DNA of 64,000 bases, taken from NCBI RefSeq assembly GCF_014205275.1, contig NZ_JACHND010000001.1, positions 2,976,001-3,040,000 on the forward strand, given 5' to 3'. The stretch's first letter is position 1, and every line of letters starts with the position of its first letter. This DNA comes from Sphaerisporangium siamense (lineage in GTDB: Bacteria > Actinomycetota > Actinomycetes > Streptosporangiales > Streptosporangiaceae). The notes beneath the pieces are model-generated. The model was not told the DNA's origin. It saw only the letters and a program-made list of their open reading frames with translations, and searched no databases. Below, piece after piece: positions 28,892 to 36,369 of the stretch. The position numbers were made by a program, and so were the translations under genes.

Positions 28892-29287
28892 ATGGCGCGG
28901 TTTGGGGTGCGGGCTTTGGTGCCTTCCGGGGTGTGGCGCGCTGTGCTCCGGCGGTTTGACGGGCGGTATGTGACCAGGGCCGATCATCGGCAGGACGTCA
29001 AGGACGCCCTGTGGGAGGTGCAGGCGCTCAAGCGGGAGTTGGCCGAGGTGCGCCGGGAGGTCGGGCAGCTGCGGAAGCGCGTGGAGAGCGCGGCGGCGGC
29101 GCCGGTCAAGGCCACTGATCCCGCGCTCGGGGCCAAGGTCGCGGAGACCCATCGCCTCGCGAGCGAGACCGCCTCGGCCGTCGATCATCTGCTTCAGGCC
29201 GATGTGCTGCTCTGGCAGGCCGTCGAGGAGATCCGTGAGGGTGACCGGCCGGCCGCGGATGGACCCGCGCCGCGCGGGGACGCGTGA
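28892..29287 (+). CDS. Small coiled-coil protein
   Basis: A 131-residue protein. After a basic start (ARFGVRALVPSGVWRAVLRR) there is a long helix with heptad features: ALWEVQALKRELAEVRREVG, then QLRKRVESA; a second helix runs VAETHRLASETASAVDHLL. The ATG at 28892 is preferred to a GTG at 28850. No enzymatic motif is seen. It is the first gene of a plus-strand run with the DUF6395 gene 42 bp downstream, so it may be a partner of that enzyme. The family is unknown. Confidence 0.65.
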   Translation: MARFGVRALVPSGVWRAVLRRFDGRYVTRADHRQDVKDALWEVQALKRELAEVRREVGQLRKRVESAAAAPVKATDPALGAKVAETHRLASETASAVDHLLQADVLLWQAVEEIREGDRPAADGPAPRGDA

Positions 29288-29329
29288 GGACGGCGTCATG
29301 ACGGTCTCGCGGGTTGCCGGGGTGGCGTC

Positions 29330-30565
29330 ATGAGGGTTGCCTGGGTTGCTGAAGGTGGGGAGTGGCGGCTGCGCTTGCGGCTGGGGGGTGGGGAAGGGCT
29401 CGTCGGGAACGTCACCGATGGGCAGGAGGTCGAGTTGGCGACCGACTCCTGCCGGGTTCGGACGCCGTTCCCGGCCGATCCTGATTCTGTGCATCCTGAT
29501 CTGCTCGCGCTCGCGGCGTGGACGGTCGTCGCGCCCTGGGCTCGGGGGAGGATCGAGTTCGATCGGCCTGTGTCCCAGGGGTTCGCCGAGGCTTTGTACG
29601 GCGGGTGGGGGATCGAGGCCGGGCCGGTCGGCGCGCCCGGGGTCCGGCAGGGGAGTCGGCTGGCGATTTCCTACAGTGGTGGGGCGGACTCGGTGGCGGT
29701 GGCGGCGTTGCTGCCGGAGGCGCCGCTCGTTCACTTCCGCCGGGTGACCCATCCCAGGATTCCGAACCGCTGGACGCATTACCGGTCCGATGTGCTGGCC
29801 GAGCTGGCGGTCAAGACGGGGCGGGACGTCACCGTCGTCGAGTCGGATCTGGAGTTCCTGCTCAGGAGTCCTCGTCCCGGATATCCCGAGCACCACGCGG
29901 TGACGGTCGGCGCGCTGCTGTTGGCCGACGCGATGGATCTCGGGGGGATCGCGCTCGGGTACGAGATCGGGTCCCGGTGGCTCGGTGGGGGCAGGTACGT
30001 GCACCGGTACACGCCCGACAACCCGATGTGGTCCGGGCGCGGCCCCTGGGGACGCTTGTTCGCCGCCGCGGGGCTGCCGATCGTGCTGCCCGTGGCGGGG
30101 ATCAGCGAGGCGATGACGATGCGGATCGCGCTCGGCTCGGAGCTCAAAGATCAGGTTCGCTGGTGTCTGCGCGGGGACCTCGACGGGCCGTGCGGGCGGT
30201 GCGGGAAGTGCCTGTACAAGGAGCTGATCCAGGCGGCGATCGAGCGGCGGCCGATGCGGACCGCGATCACCGCCGACCGTCCGGTGGCGCGCAAGTGGCA
30301 GCAGCCCCCGCCGTACGGCGGCCAGGAGATGATCGAGTACGGCTGCGCGCACGTCCCCGGGATCGAGAGCACGCCGTTCGCCAGGGCGGCCGGGTACCTT
30401 CAGGCGACGCGGGAGTCCACGGAATGGCTGGAGCGGTGCTACCCTCCGGCCGTCGAGGAGGTGCCCGAGCCGTGGCGGAAGACCATCGGCGCCATCATGG
30501 TCAACAAGTTCGGCTTTATGGGCGCTGAAGACATCAGAAGGGTGGAAAACTGGGGACGGCGATGA
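29330..30565 (+). CDS. DUF6395 PP-loop ATP pyrophosphatase-like protein
   Basis: A 411-residue protein with a PP-loop, AISYSGGADSVAVAALLP, at about residues 110-127, as in enzymes that adenylate a substrate and release pyrophosphate (QueC, NadE, asparagine synthetase). A zinc-type cluster GPCGRCGKCLYKELIQ lies near residue 290, reminiscent of QueC. The N-terminal 100 residues are a separate beta-rich part. I associate this layout with DUF6395, of unknown function. The codon choice is less biased to C-ending codons than in most neighbours. The stop overlaps the M55 peptidase start (ATGA). The substrate is unknown. Confidence 0.75.
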   Translation: MRVAWVAEGGEWRLRLRLGGGEGLVGNVTDGQEVELATDSCRVRTPFPADPDSVHPDLLALAAWTVVAPWARGRIEFDRPVSQGFAEALYGGWGIEAGPVGAPGVRQGSRLAISYSGGADSVAVAALLPEAPLVHFRRVTHPRIPNRWTHYRSDVLAELAVKTGRDVTVVESDLEFLLRSPRPGYPEHHAVTVGALLLADAMDLGGIALGYEIGSRWLGGGRYVHRYTPDNPMWSGRGPWGRLFAAAGLPIVLPVAGISEAMTMRIALGSELKDQVRWCLRGDLDGPCGRCGKCLYKELIQAAIERRPMRTAITADRPVARKWQQPPPYGGQEMIEYGCAHVPGIESTPFARAAGYLQATRESTEWLERCYPPAVEEVPEPWRKTIGAIMVNKFGFMGAEDIRRVENWGRR

Positions 30566-31404
30566 AGGTTTACGTGTCGGTCGATATGGAGGGCGTGACC
30601 GGGCTCACCGACCCGGAGGAGATGCACGCCGGTGGCCGCGGCTACGAGCGCGGCTGCGAGCTCATGACCGCCGACGCCAACGCCGTCATCGCCGGGGCCT
30701 GCGAGGCGGGCGCGACGTCGGTGGTCGTCAACGACGCCCACGGCTCGACCAAGAACCTGCGGATCGACCTGCTCGACCCGCGCGCCTCCCTGATCCGCGG
30801 CCCCGGCAAGCCGATGCGCATGGGCCAGGGCCTCACGGCCGACTGCCAGGCCGCGATCTTCGCCGGGTACCACGCCCGCGCGGGCGTCCAGCACGGCGTG
30901 CTCAACCACACCTGGATGGGCAAGGAGATCCAGAACGTCTACCTCAACGGCGAGGTGTGCGGCGAGACCGCGCTCGTGGCCGGGTTCGCCGGCTTCCTCG
31001 GCGTGCCGGTGGCGCTGGTGACCGGCGACGAGGCCGTGTGCGAGGAGGCCCGCGCGCTGCTCGGGGACGTCGAGACCGTCGCGGTCAAGAAGGGCGTCGA
31101 CCGCTTCTCCGCCGAGCTTCTCACGCCGGCCGTCGCGCAGGCGCTGATCCGCGAGGGCGCGGCCCGCGCGCTGAACCGCCTGAGCGACTTCCGCCCGTAC
31201 GTCGTCCCCGCGCCGTTCACGCTCGGCGTGGAATGGAACTCCACGGCCATCGCCGCCGGCTGCGCGCTGGTGCCGGGCACGCGGCAGGCCGGCCCCCGCC
31301 ACACCGAGTTCACGACCGAGGACTTCCGCGACATCATGGCGCTGCTCGGCCTGTTCGCGACGATCGCCGGCCGGGTGGCCTGCGACAGCGGACGGTACGG
31401 CTGA
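30562..31404 (+). CDS. M55 family D-aminopeptidase (DppA-like)
   Basis: A 280-residue zinc peptidase. The metal ligands are visible: VYVSVDMEGVTGL (Asp, Glu), VVNDAHGSTKNL (His), IFAGYHARAG (His) and VYLNGEVCGETAL (Glu). DppA hydrolyses D-Ala-D-Ala and related D-amino peptides. The ATG overlaps the DUF6395 stop as ATGA, so the two are coupled. The following gene is an FAD amine oxidase, so released amino acids could be oxidised next. The family call is firm; the substrate is inferred. Confidence 0.92.
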   Translation: MKVYVSVDMEGVTGLTDPEEMHAGGRGYERGCELMTADANAVIAGACEAGATSVVVNDAHGSTKNLRIDLLDPRASLIRGPGKPMRMGQGLTADCQAAIFAGYHARAGVQHGVLNHTWMGKEIQNVYLNGEVCGETALVAGFAGFLGVPVALVTGDEAVCEEARALLGDVETVAVKKGVDRFSAELLTPAVAQALIREGAARALNRLSDFRPYVVPAPFTLGVEWNSTAIAAGCALVPGTRQAGPRHTEFTTEDFRDIMALLGLFATIAGRVACDSGRYG

Positions 31405-31408
31405 GCGC

Positions 31409-33064
31409 GTGGAAGAGAACGAAGGGTTACCGCGCCGCGCCGCGGACGGCCTGACGCGGCGTGCCCTGCTCGTCGGCATCGGCGCGGCGGGCGGCGCGGG
31501 CGCCATGTACGCGGCGATGGGCGTGCTCGGCCTCGCCCCGTCGAAGACCACGACCCCGGTGCCCGTGACGCCGGGCGCGACCGCCCCGACGCCGTACGTG
31601 CCGCCGCAGCGGTCGGACTTCGCGCTGCGCGGCGGGCGTGCCGGGACCGTGCTCGTGCTGGGCGCGGGCGTGGCGGGCCTGGCGTGCGCGTACGAGCTGG
31701 GCAAGGCCGGGTACGACTGCACGGTCCTTGAGGCCAGGGACGGGATCGGCGGGCGCAGCATCACCCTGCGCGGCGGCGACACGTTGACCGAACTGGCCGC
31801 GAGCCCGGTCGCGGGGGTGGCCGACGGGGCGCTGGGGGAGACCCAGCGCGTGGGCTTCGGCGCGGGGACGTACTTCAACGCGGGCCCGGCCCGCATCGCC
31901 CAGTGGATGGTGACGCTCGACTACTGCCGCGAGCTGGGCGTGCCCCTTGAGGTGTTCGTCAACACCAACGCCTCCGCCTACGTCCTCACCGCGGGCATGC
32001 GGCGCCCGGTGCGCGTCCGCACGGCCCGCGCGGACGCCTACGGCTACATCTCCGAGCTGCTCGCCAAGGCGACCGACGCGGGGGCGCTCGACGCCAGGCT
32101 CACCAAGGCCGACAAAGAGCGCCTGCTGGACTTCCTCTCCGACTTCGGTGCGATCGGCCCCGAGCACGAGTACACCGGGAGCGAGCGCCGGGGGTTCCGG
32201 GTGGACCCCGGGGTGCGGCCGGGCACCGATCTCGGGACGCCGCCGCCGCTGACCCAGGTGCTCGCCGAGGGCCTCGGACGGGTGCTCACCATGGACGCGG
32301 GCTACGACCAGGCGATGCCGATGTTCCAGCCGGTCGGGGGCATGGACGCGATCGTGCGCGCGCTCGCGGCCCGCGTCGGGGCGGGCCGCGTCAGGACCGG
32401 CGCCCGCGTCACACGGATCATGAACAGGCCGGACGGCGTGGAGGTGACCGTCGAGGGCGGCGGCGTCCTCCGGGCGGACTACTGCGTCGCGGCGCTGCCC
32501 CCGCATGTCATGGCGAAGATCCCGGGCAACCTCGGAACCGACGTCGTGGCCGCGCTGGCCACGCCGACACCGATGTCGGCGGGCAAGCTCGGGCTGGAGT
32601 ACCGCCGGCGTTGGTGGGAGATCGAGGACCGCATCTACGGCGGCGCCACCGAGACCGACCTGGACATCGGGCACATCTGGTACCCGTCGTACGGGTTCCA
32701 CGGCGAGCGGGGCCTGGTCGTCGGCTATTACAACACCGCCCAGGACGCCGAGATCTACGAGGGCCTGCCCCACGCCGAGCGGCTCCGGCAGGCGCTGGAC
32801 CAGGGCGCGAAGGTCCACGGCCCGGCCTATGCCAAGGGCATTCTGGCCTCGGCGTCGATCGCCTGGCGGCGCCAGCCGCACATCGAGGGCGCGTGGGTGA
32901 GCTGGCCGTCGAGGAACGGCTTCTCGCTGCTCCAGCGCCCGGCCGGGCGGGTCTACTTCGCCGGCGACTGGCTCAGCCACCTCGTCGCCTGGCAGGCGGG
33001 CGCCTTCGAGTCCGCCCGTAAGGTGGTGACCGAGATTCATCACCGCGTACTGAAGGAGGCATGA
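31409..33064 (+). CDS. Tat-targeted flavin monoamine/L-amino-acid oxidase family protein
   Basis: A 551-residue flavoprotein. The N-terminus has a twin-arginine signal, GLTRRALLVGIGAAGGAGAM, so export folded with its FAD is likely. The dinucleotide fold begins VLVLGAGVAGLACAYELGKA, with GIGGRSITLRGG after it. The C-terminal FAD motif is AGRVYFAGDWLSHLVAWQAG. Relatives oxidise amines or L-amino acids to imines and H2O2. The GTG at 31409 lies 4 nt after the peptidase stop. The export signal is notable because the preceding peptidase has none. Confidence 0.9.
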   Translation: MEENEGLPRRAADGLTRRALLVGIGAAGGAGAMYAAMGVLGLAPSKTTTPVPVTPGATAPTPYVPPQRSDFALRGGRAGTVLVLGAGVAGLACAYELGKAGYDCTVLEARDGIGGRSITLRGGDTLTELAASPVAGVADGALGETQRVGFGAGTYFNAGPARIAQWMVTLDYCRELGVPLEVFVNTNASAYVLTAGMRRPVRVRTARADAYGYISELLAKATDAGALDARLTKADKERLLDFLSDFGAIGPEHEYTGSERRGFRVDPGVRPGTDLGTPPPLTQVLAEGLGRVLTMDAGYDQAMPMFQPVGGMDAIVRALAARVGAGRVRTGARVTRIMNRPDGVEVTVEGGGVLRADYCVAALPPHVMAKIPGNLGTDVVAALATPTPMSAGKLGLEYRRRWWEIEDRIYGGATETDLDIGHIWYPSYGFHGERGLVVGYYNTAQDAEIYEGLPHAERLRQALDQGAKVHGPAYAKGILASASIAWRRQPHIEGAWVSWPSRNGFSLLQRPAGRVYFAGDWLSHLVAWQAGAFESARKVVTEIHHRVLKEA

Positions 33065-33067
33065 CCC

Positions 33068-33592
33068 GTGAGGCTGGGCACGCTCGACTGGGTGCCGGCG
33101 AAGGATCGGCGCGACCTGCTCGCCGCGCCCGTGGCCCGCGCCGTGGACTCCCTGACCGAGGACGTCGTGGTGACGCCGATCGACCCCGAGCTGGCCGACA
33201 CCGCCGCGTTCTGCGAGCGGTACGAGGTGGCGCTGGAGGACTCGGCGAACTGCGTGATCGTCGCGGCCAAGCGGGGAGGGGAGACGCGGTACGCGGCCGT
33301 CATGGTGCTGGCCACCATGCGCGCCGACGTGAACGGGGTGATCCGCCGCCATCTGGACGCGCGCAAGACCTCCTTCGCCCCGCAGCCGGAAGCCGTCGAG
33401 ATGTCGGGTATGGAGTTCGGCGGCATCACGCCGCTCGGGCTGCCCGACGACTGGCCCGTGCTGGTGGACTCCGAGGTCGCACGCCGGCCGCTGGTGGTCA
33501 TCGGCAGCGGGATCCGGGGCTCCAAGCTGGCGCTCGCGGGTGAGGCCCTGACGCGGCTGAAGACTGCGGAGATCCTGTCCCTGGCCAGGTAG
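33068..33592 (+). CDS. YbaK/prolyl-tRNA synthetase-associated domain protein
   Basis: A 174-residue INS/YbaK-domain protein. The substrate pocket is indicated by ANCVIVAAKRGGETRYAAVM, then ARKTSFAPQPEAVEMSGME and GGITPLGLPDDWPVLVD, with VVIGSGIRGSKLALAG near the end. Such proteins remove mischarged amino acids from tRNA (for example Cys-tRNA-Pro). The GTG at 33068 has GGAGG 8 nt upstream. It closes the operon. Editing of some amino acid is expected from the family; which one is unknown. Confidence 0.9.
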   Translation: MRLGTLDWVPAKDRRDLLAAPVARAVDSLTEDVVVTPIDPELADTAAFCERYEVALEDSANCVIVAAKRGGETRYAAVMVLATMRADVNGVIRRHLDARKTSFAPQPEAVEMSGMEFGGITPLGLPDDWPVLVDSEVARRPLVVIGSGIRGSKLALAGEALTRLKTAEILSLAR

Positions 33593-33986
33593 AAGGAGCC
33601 GCGGCGAAGTTTTTCCGGTTCCGGGAAACCGTTGGCACCGGTTGGGCCGTTGTATTACCGGGAATGTGGCCTCATGGTTCACTTATGTGTGGGGTTTAAG
33701 CCGGTATGGTGCTACGTGCCGTCAAGGACCACGGGCGTTCGTCCGTGGGGCACTCGCATGTCCACCGGAGGCTGGGAGGGCGAACCGGTGGCCGCCGTCA
33801 GGGGTGGGGCCGCCGATCGGCCGGTGACGTGGGGCGTCCGCGGGGGTGGCACGTGGTTCGGGCGGCGGGCCATGTCGTCGATCGCCGGCCGATGCTCTTG
33901 GGCATTGCGCTCGGTACACGAAATGTGACAATTGGAGCAAGGCGCTTTCCTCCGGGCATGAATACCGGGGCACCGCCGGAGATCAG
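33593..33986 (+). other. Leader region of the kinase cluster with a hairpin at 33729-33748
   Basis: About 390 bp without a supported gene. Near the left edge, CGGTTCCGGGAAACCG (from 33611) can form a small hairpin after the YbaK gene. CCACGGGC-GTTC-GTCCGTGG (33729-33748) is an 8-bp stem with one G-T pair. The promoter of the kinase cluster should lie here but is not clear. Confidence 0.4.
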
Positions 33987-36362
33987 ATGAAACATGACGA
34001 CCGATTGGGCCCTTACCGGCTGCTCCGGCGGCTCGGCGAGGGCGGCATGGGCGTGGTGCACCTCGCACTCGACTCCCAGGGGCGGCAGGTCGCCGTCAAG
34101 GTGCTGCGCGCCGAGGTGACCGGGGACGACGTCGCGCGCCGCAGGCTCGCGCGCGAGGTCGAGACCATGCGGCGCGTGCGCAGCCGCAACATCGCCGAGG
34201 TGCTCGACGCCGACGTGACCGGCAGCCGTCCCTACATCGTGACCCGGTACGTGCCGGGAATGCCCCTGGACGACACGGTCAAACGTGACGGCCCCCTCGC
34301 GGTCGGCCCGCTGGTGCGGGTGGCGCACGGCGTGGCCGAGGCGCTGGCGGCCGTGCACGCGGCCGGGGTCATCCACCGCGACCTCAAGCCGGGCAACGTC
34401 CTGCTGCTGGACGGCGAACCCGTCCTCATCGACTTCGGCATCGCGCAGGCCGTCGACGCCACCCGGCTCACCCAGACCGGCATGTTCATCGGCACGCCCG
34501 GATACCTCGCGCCGGAGATCATCGAGGGCCACGAGGCCGGGCCCGAGGTGGACGTGCACGCCTGGGCGGGCACCGTGCTCTACGCCGCGACGGGCCAGCC
34601 GCCCTTCGGCAAGGGCACGCTGGAGATGATCTTCTACAACATCACGGCGGGACGGGCCAACGTCGACGCCGCGCCCGCGCTGCTGCGCCCGCTGCTGCGC
34701 GCGGCCTTCCACCGCGACCCGGCCAAACGTCCCACGGCGTCCCAGCTCGCCACCCAGCTCGTCCGGCTGGTCCCCCCGCGCGGAGGCCGCGCGAACGTCC
34801 CCGACGACATCATGACCGTCCCGGACATGGGGGACGGCCCGCCCCAGATGGGCCCGCCCCCGGGCACCCGCCCGGTGCGCACGGGGCCGTCCCGCACGGG
34901 CGGCCCCCTGACGAGCAGCCCGGCCGCGGGCCCGCTGGGCCCGGGGACTCCTGTCGCGGGGACGCCGGTCACCGGGCACTCCCTCCTGCCCGGCCCGGCC
35001 ACCGGAGCGGCGGCCCGGCCTCCTGGCACCCCGGGCGTTCCCGGAGCCGCGGGGCCCGGTGGGGGCGTGGGGACGCAGGCGGGGGAGTACGTCTCGTTGC
35101 TCGGCGACGTGCCCAAGGGGGACGGTCCCGGCGACCCGTGGCCGACGGTCCGGGTCACCGGTGAGGAACTGCGCGACGTGGGGCTGTCCCGCGAGGCGCC
35201 GACCGTACGCCCGGGCGCCGACGCCGCACGCGCCGCCGAGGGTGACCTGCCCACGCGTTTCGCGCCGCCCGCGCCGTCCCGCCCGTGGACCGAGGCCCGG
35301 CCCGGCTCCTACGACCAGGGCGAGGTGCCCACCCGCAGGGTGCGGCCCGGTGAGGTGGACCCGGCCGGGCACCGCTCCCCGCCGGGCGTCACGCCCGGAG
35401 CGGCGACCGGCCCGGCGGCCCGGCACGCCGCCGGCACCTCCTCCCAGCAGGTGCCCGGCGCTCCGCACGCCCCAGGCTCCACGTCCCCGCACGCCCCCGG
35501 TTCCCCGTCTCAGTACGCCCCGGGCACCGGTGCGCAGCAGGCGCACGGCGGTTCACGGGACCGTGCCGCCGGGGCCGCCGGGGCCGCTCCGGCGCAGGGA
35601 CGGCACGCCGCCGGGCAGCCGCCGCAGTCCTACCATCAGGCGTTGTTCGAGGCGTCGCCCGACATCTTCGAGAAGACGCCGCACGTCCGCCAGCAGCACG
35701 CCCCCGCGTACGTCCCGACGATGCGCCTCCCCTCGGACGCGCGGGACCTGGCCGCGGAGGTCCTGGCCTCCGGACCGGTGTACGGGGTGGCGAGCCTGCT
35801 CACGTTGCTGATCGTCATCGGCGCCGCCGTGGCGGCGCCCGTGGTCGTCGCGGCGCTGGTGGTCGTGGCCGCCGTGCTGCTGCGCGCCGCCGACATCGCC
35901 CAGCCCGACCTGAACGCCGCCCGCCCGCTCAAGTCCGCCGCGGGCGACGTGCTGCGCGTGCTCGGACGGCCGGGCGCGCTGGTCAAGTCCGTCGGCCTCA
36001 CCGTCGCGCTCCTGCCGTACGGCCTGATCCTCGGGGCGCCCGTCGCGCTCGTGCTGGCCTTCCTGGCCAGGTCCGTCCCGATGGGGACGGTGATGAGCTG
36101 GGGGGTCGCGGTGAGCCTCGCGGTCGTCTGCGCCGGGCCCGGCGTGGTGGGGCCCGGCCGCCAGCTCACCAGGACGTTCGCCTCCGCTTTGCCCTCCAAG
36201 GGCGCGGCCGTCGCCGTAACCTGCGTGCTCGGGGTCCTGGCCGCGGGCGCGGCGCTGTATGCCGTCGGCTCGCTCATCAGGCCGATGGGCGATGCAGTCT
36301 GGAGTCCAGTGGACGTAAGCGAGTTGCTGACGAGGCTCGGCGAGCTTCGAGGGAAGGCATGA
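33987..36362 (+). CDS. Membrane Ser/Thr protein kinase 1
   Basis: A 791-residue protein. The kinase domain covers about residues 8-265: P-loop GEGGMGVVHLAL, VAVKVL with the ATP lysine, catalytic HRDLKPGNVLLLDG, DFGIAQAVDA and activation loop ending GTPGYLAPEII. All key residues are present. A linker of about 320 residues rich in Pro, Gly, Ala and Thr follows, then four hydrophobic helices (from VASLLTLLIVIGAAVAAPVV). There is no PASTA or other extracellular sensor. The ATG at 33987 is chosen because it opens KHDDRLGPYRLLRRL. It is the first of three paralogs in tandem. Confidence 0.93.
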   Translation: MKHDDRLGPYRLLRRLGEGGMGVVHLALDSQGRQVAVKVLRAEVTGDDVARRRLAREVETMRRVRSRNIAEVLDADVTGSRPYIVTRYVPGMPLDDTVKRDGPLAVGPLVRVAHGVAEALAAVHAAGVIHRDLKPGNVLLLDGEPVLIDFGIAQAVDATRLTQTGMFIGTPGYLAPEIIEGHEAGPEVDVHAWAGTVLYAATGQPPFGKGTLEMIFYNITAGRANVDAAPALLRPLLRAAFHRDPAKRPTASQLATQLVRLVPPRGGRANVPDDIMTVPDMGDGPPQMGPPPGTRPVRTGPSRTGGPLTSSPAAGPLGPGTPVAGTPVTGHSLLPGPATGAAARPPGTPGVPGAAGPGGGVGTQAGEYVSLLGDVPKGDGPGDPWPTVRVTGEELRDVGLSREAPTVRPGADAARAAEGDLPTRFAPPAPSRPWTEARPGSYDQGEVPTRRVRPGEVDPAGHRSPPGVTPGAATGPAARHAAGTSSQQVPGAPHAPGSTSPHAPGSPSQYAPGTGAQQAHGGSRDRAAGAAGAAPAQGRHAAGQPPQSYHQALFEASPDIFEKTPHVRQQHAPAYVPTMRLPSDARDLAAEVLASGPVYGVASLLTLLIVIGAAVAAPVVVAALVVVAAVLLRAADIAQPDLNAARPLKSAAGDVLRVLGRPGALVKSVGLTVALLPYGLILGAPVALVLAFLARSVPMGTVMSWGVAVSLAVVCAGPGVVGPGRQLTRTFASALPSKGAAVAVTCVLGVLAAGAALYAVGSLIRPMGDAVWSPVDVSELLTRLGELRGKA

Positions 36363-36369
36363 CGGGGGA

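Noticed and set aside
28681-28959. Possible 92-codon frame with LPCGHAAYHGIDG and LLGAFAQETAAITC
   Set aside because: The first 50 codons have moderate coding bias, but the start would be TTG with no ribosome site, the end overlaps the coiled-coil gene, and the last part looks like an out-of-frame reading. It is left out as unproven.
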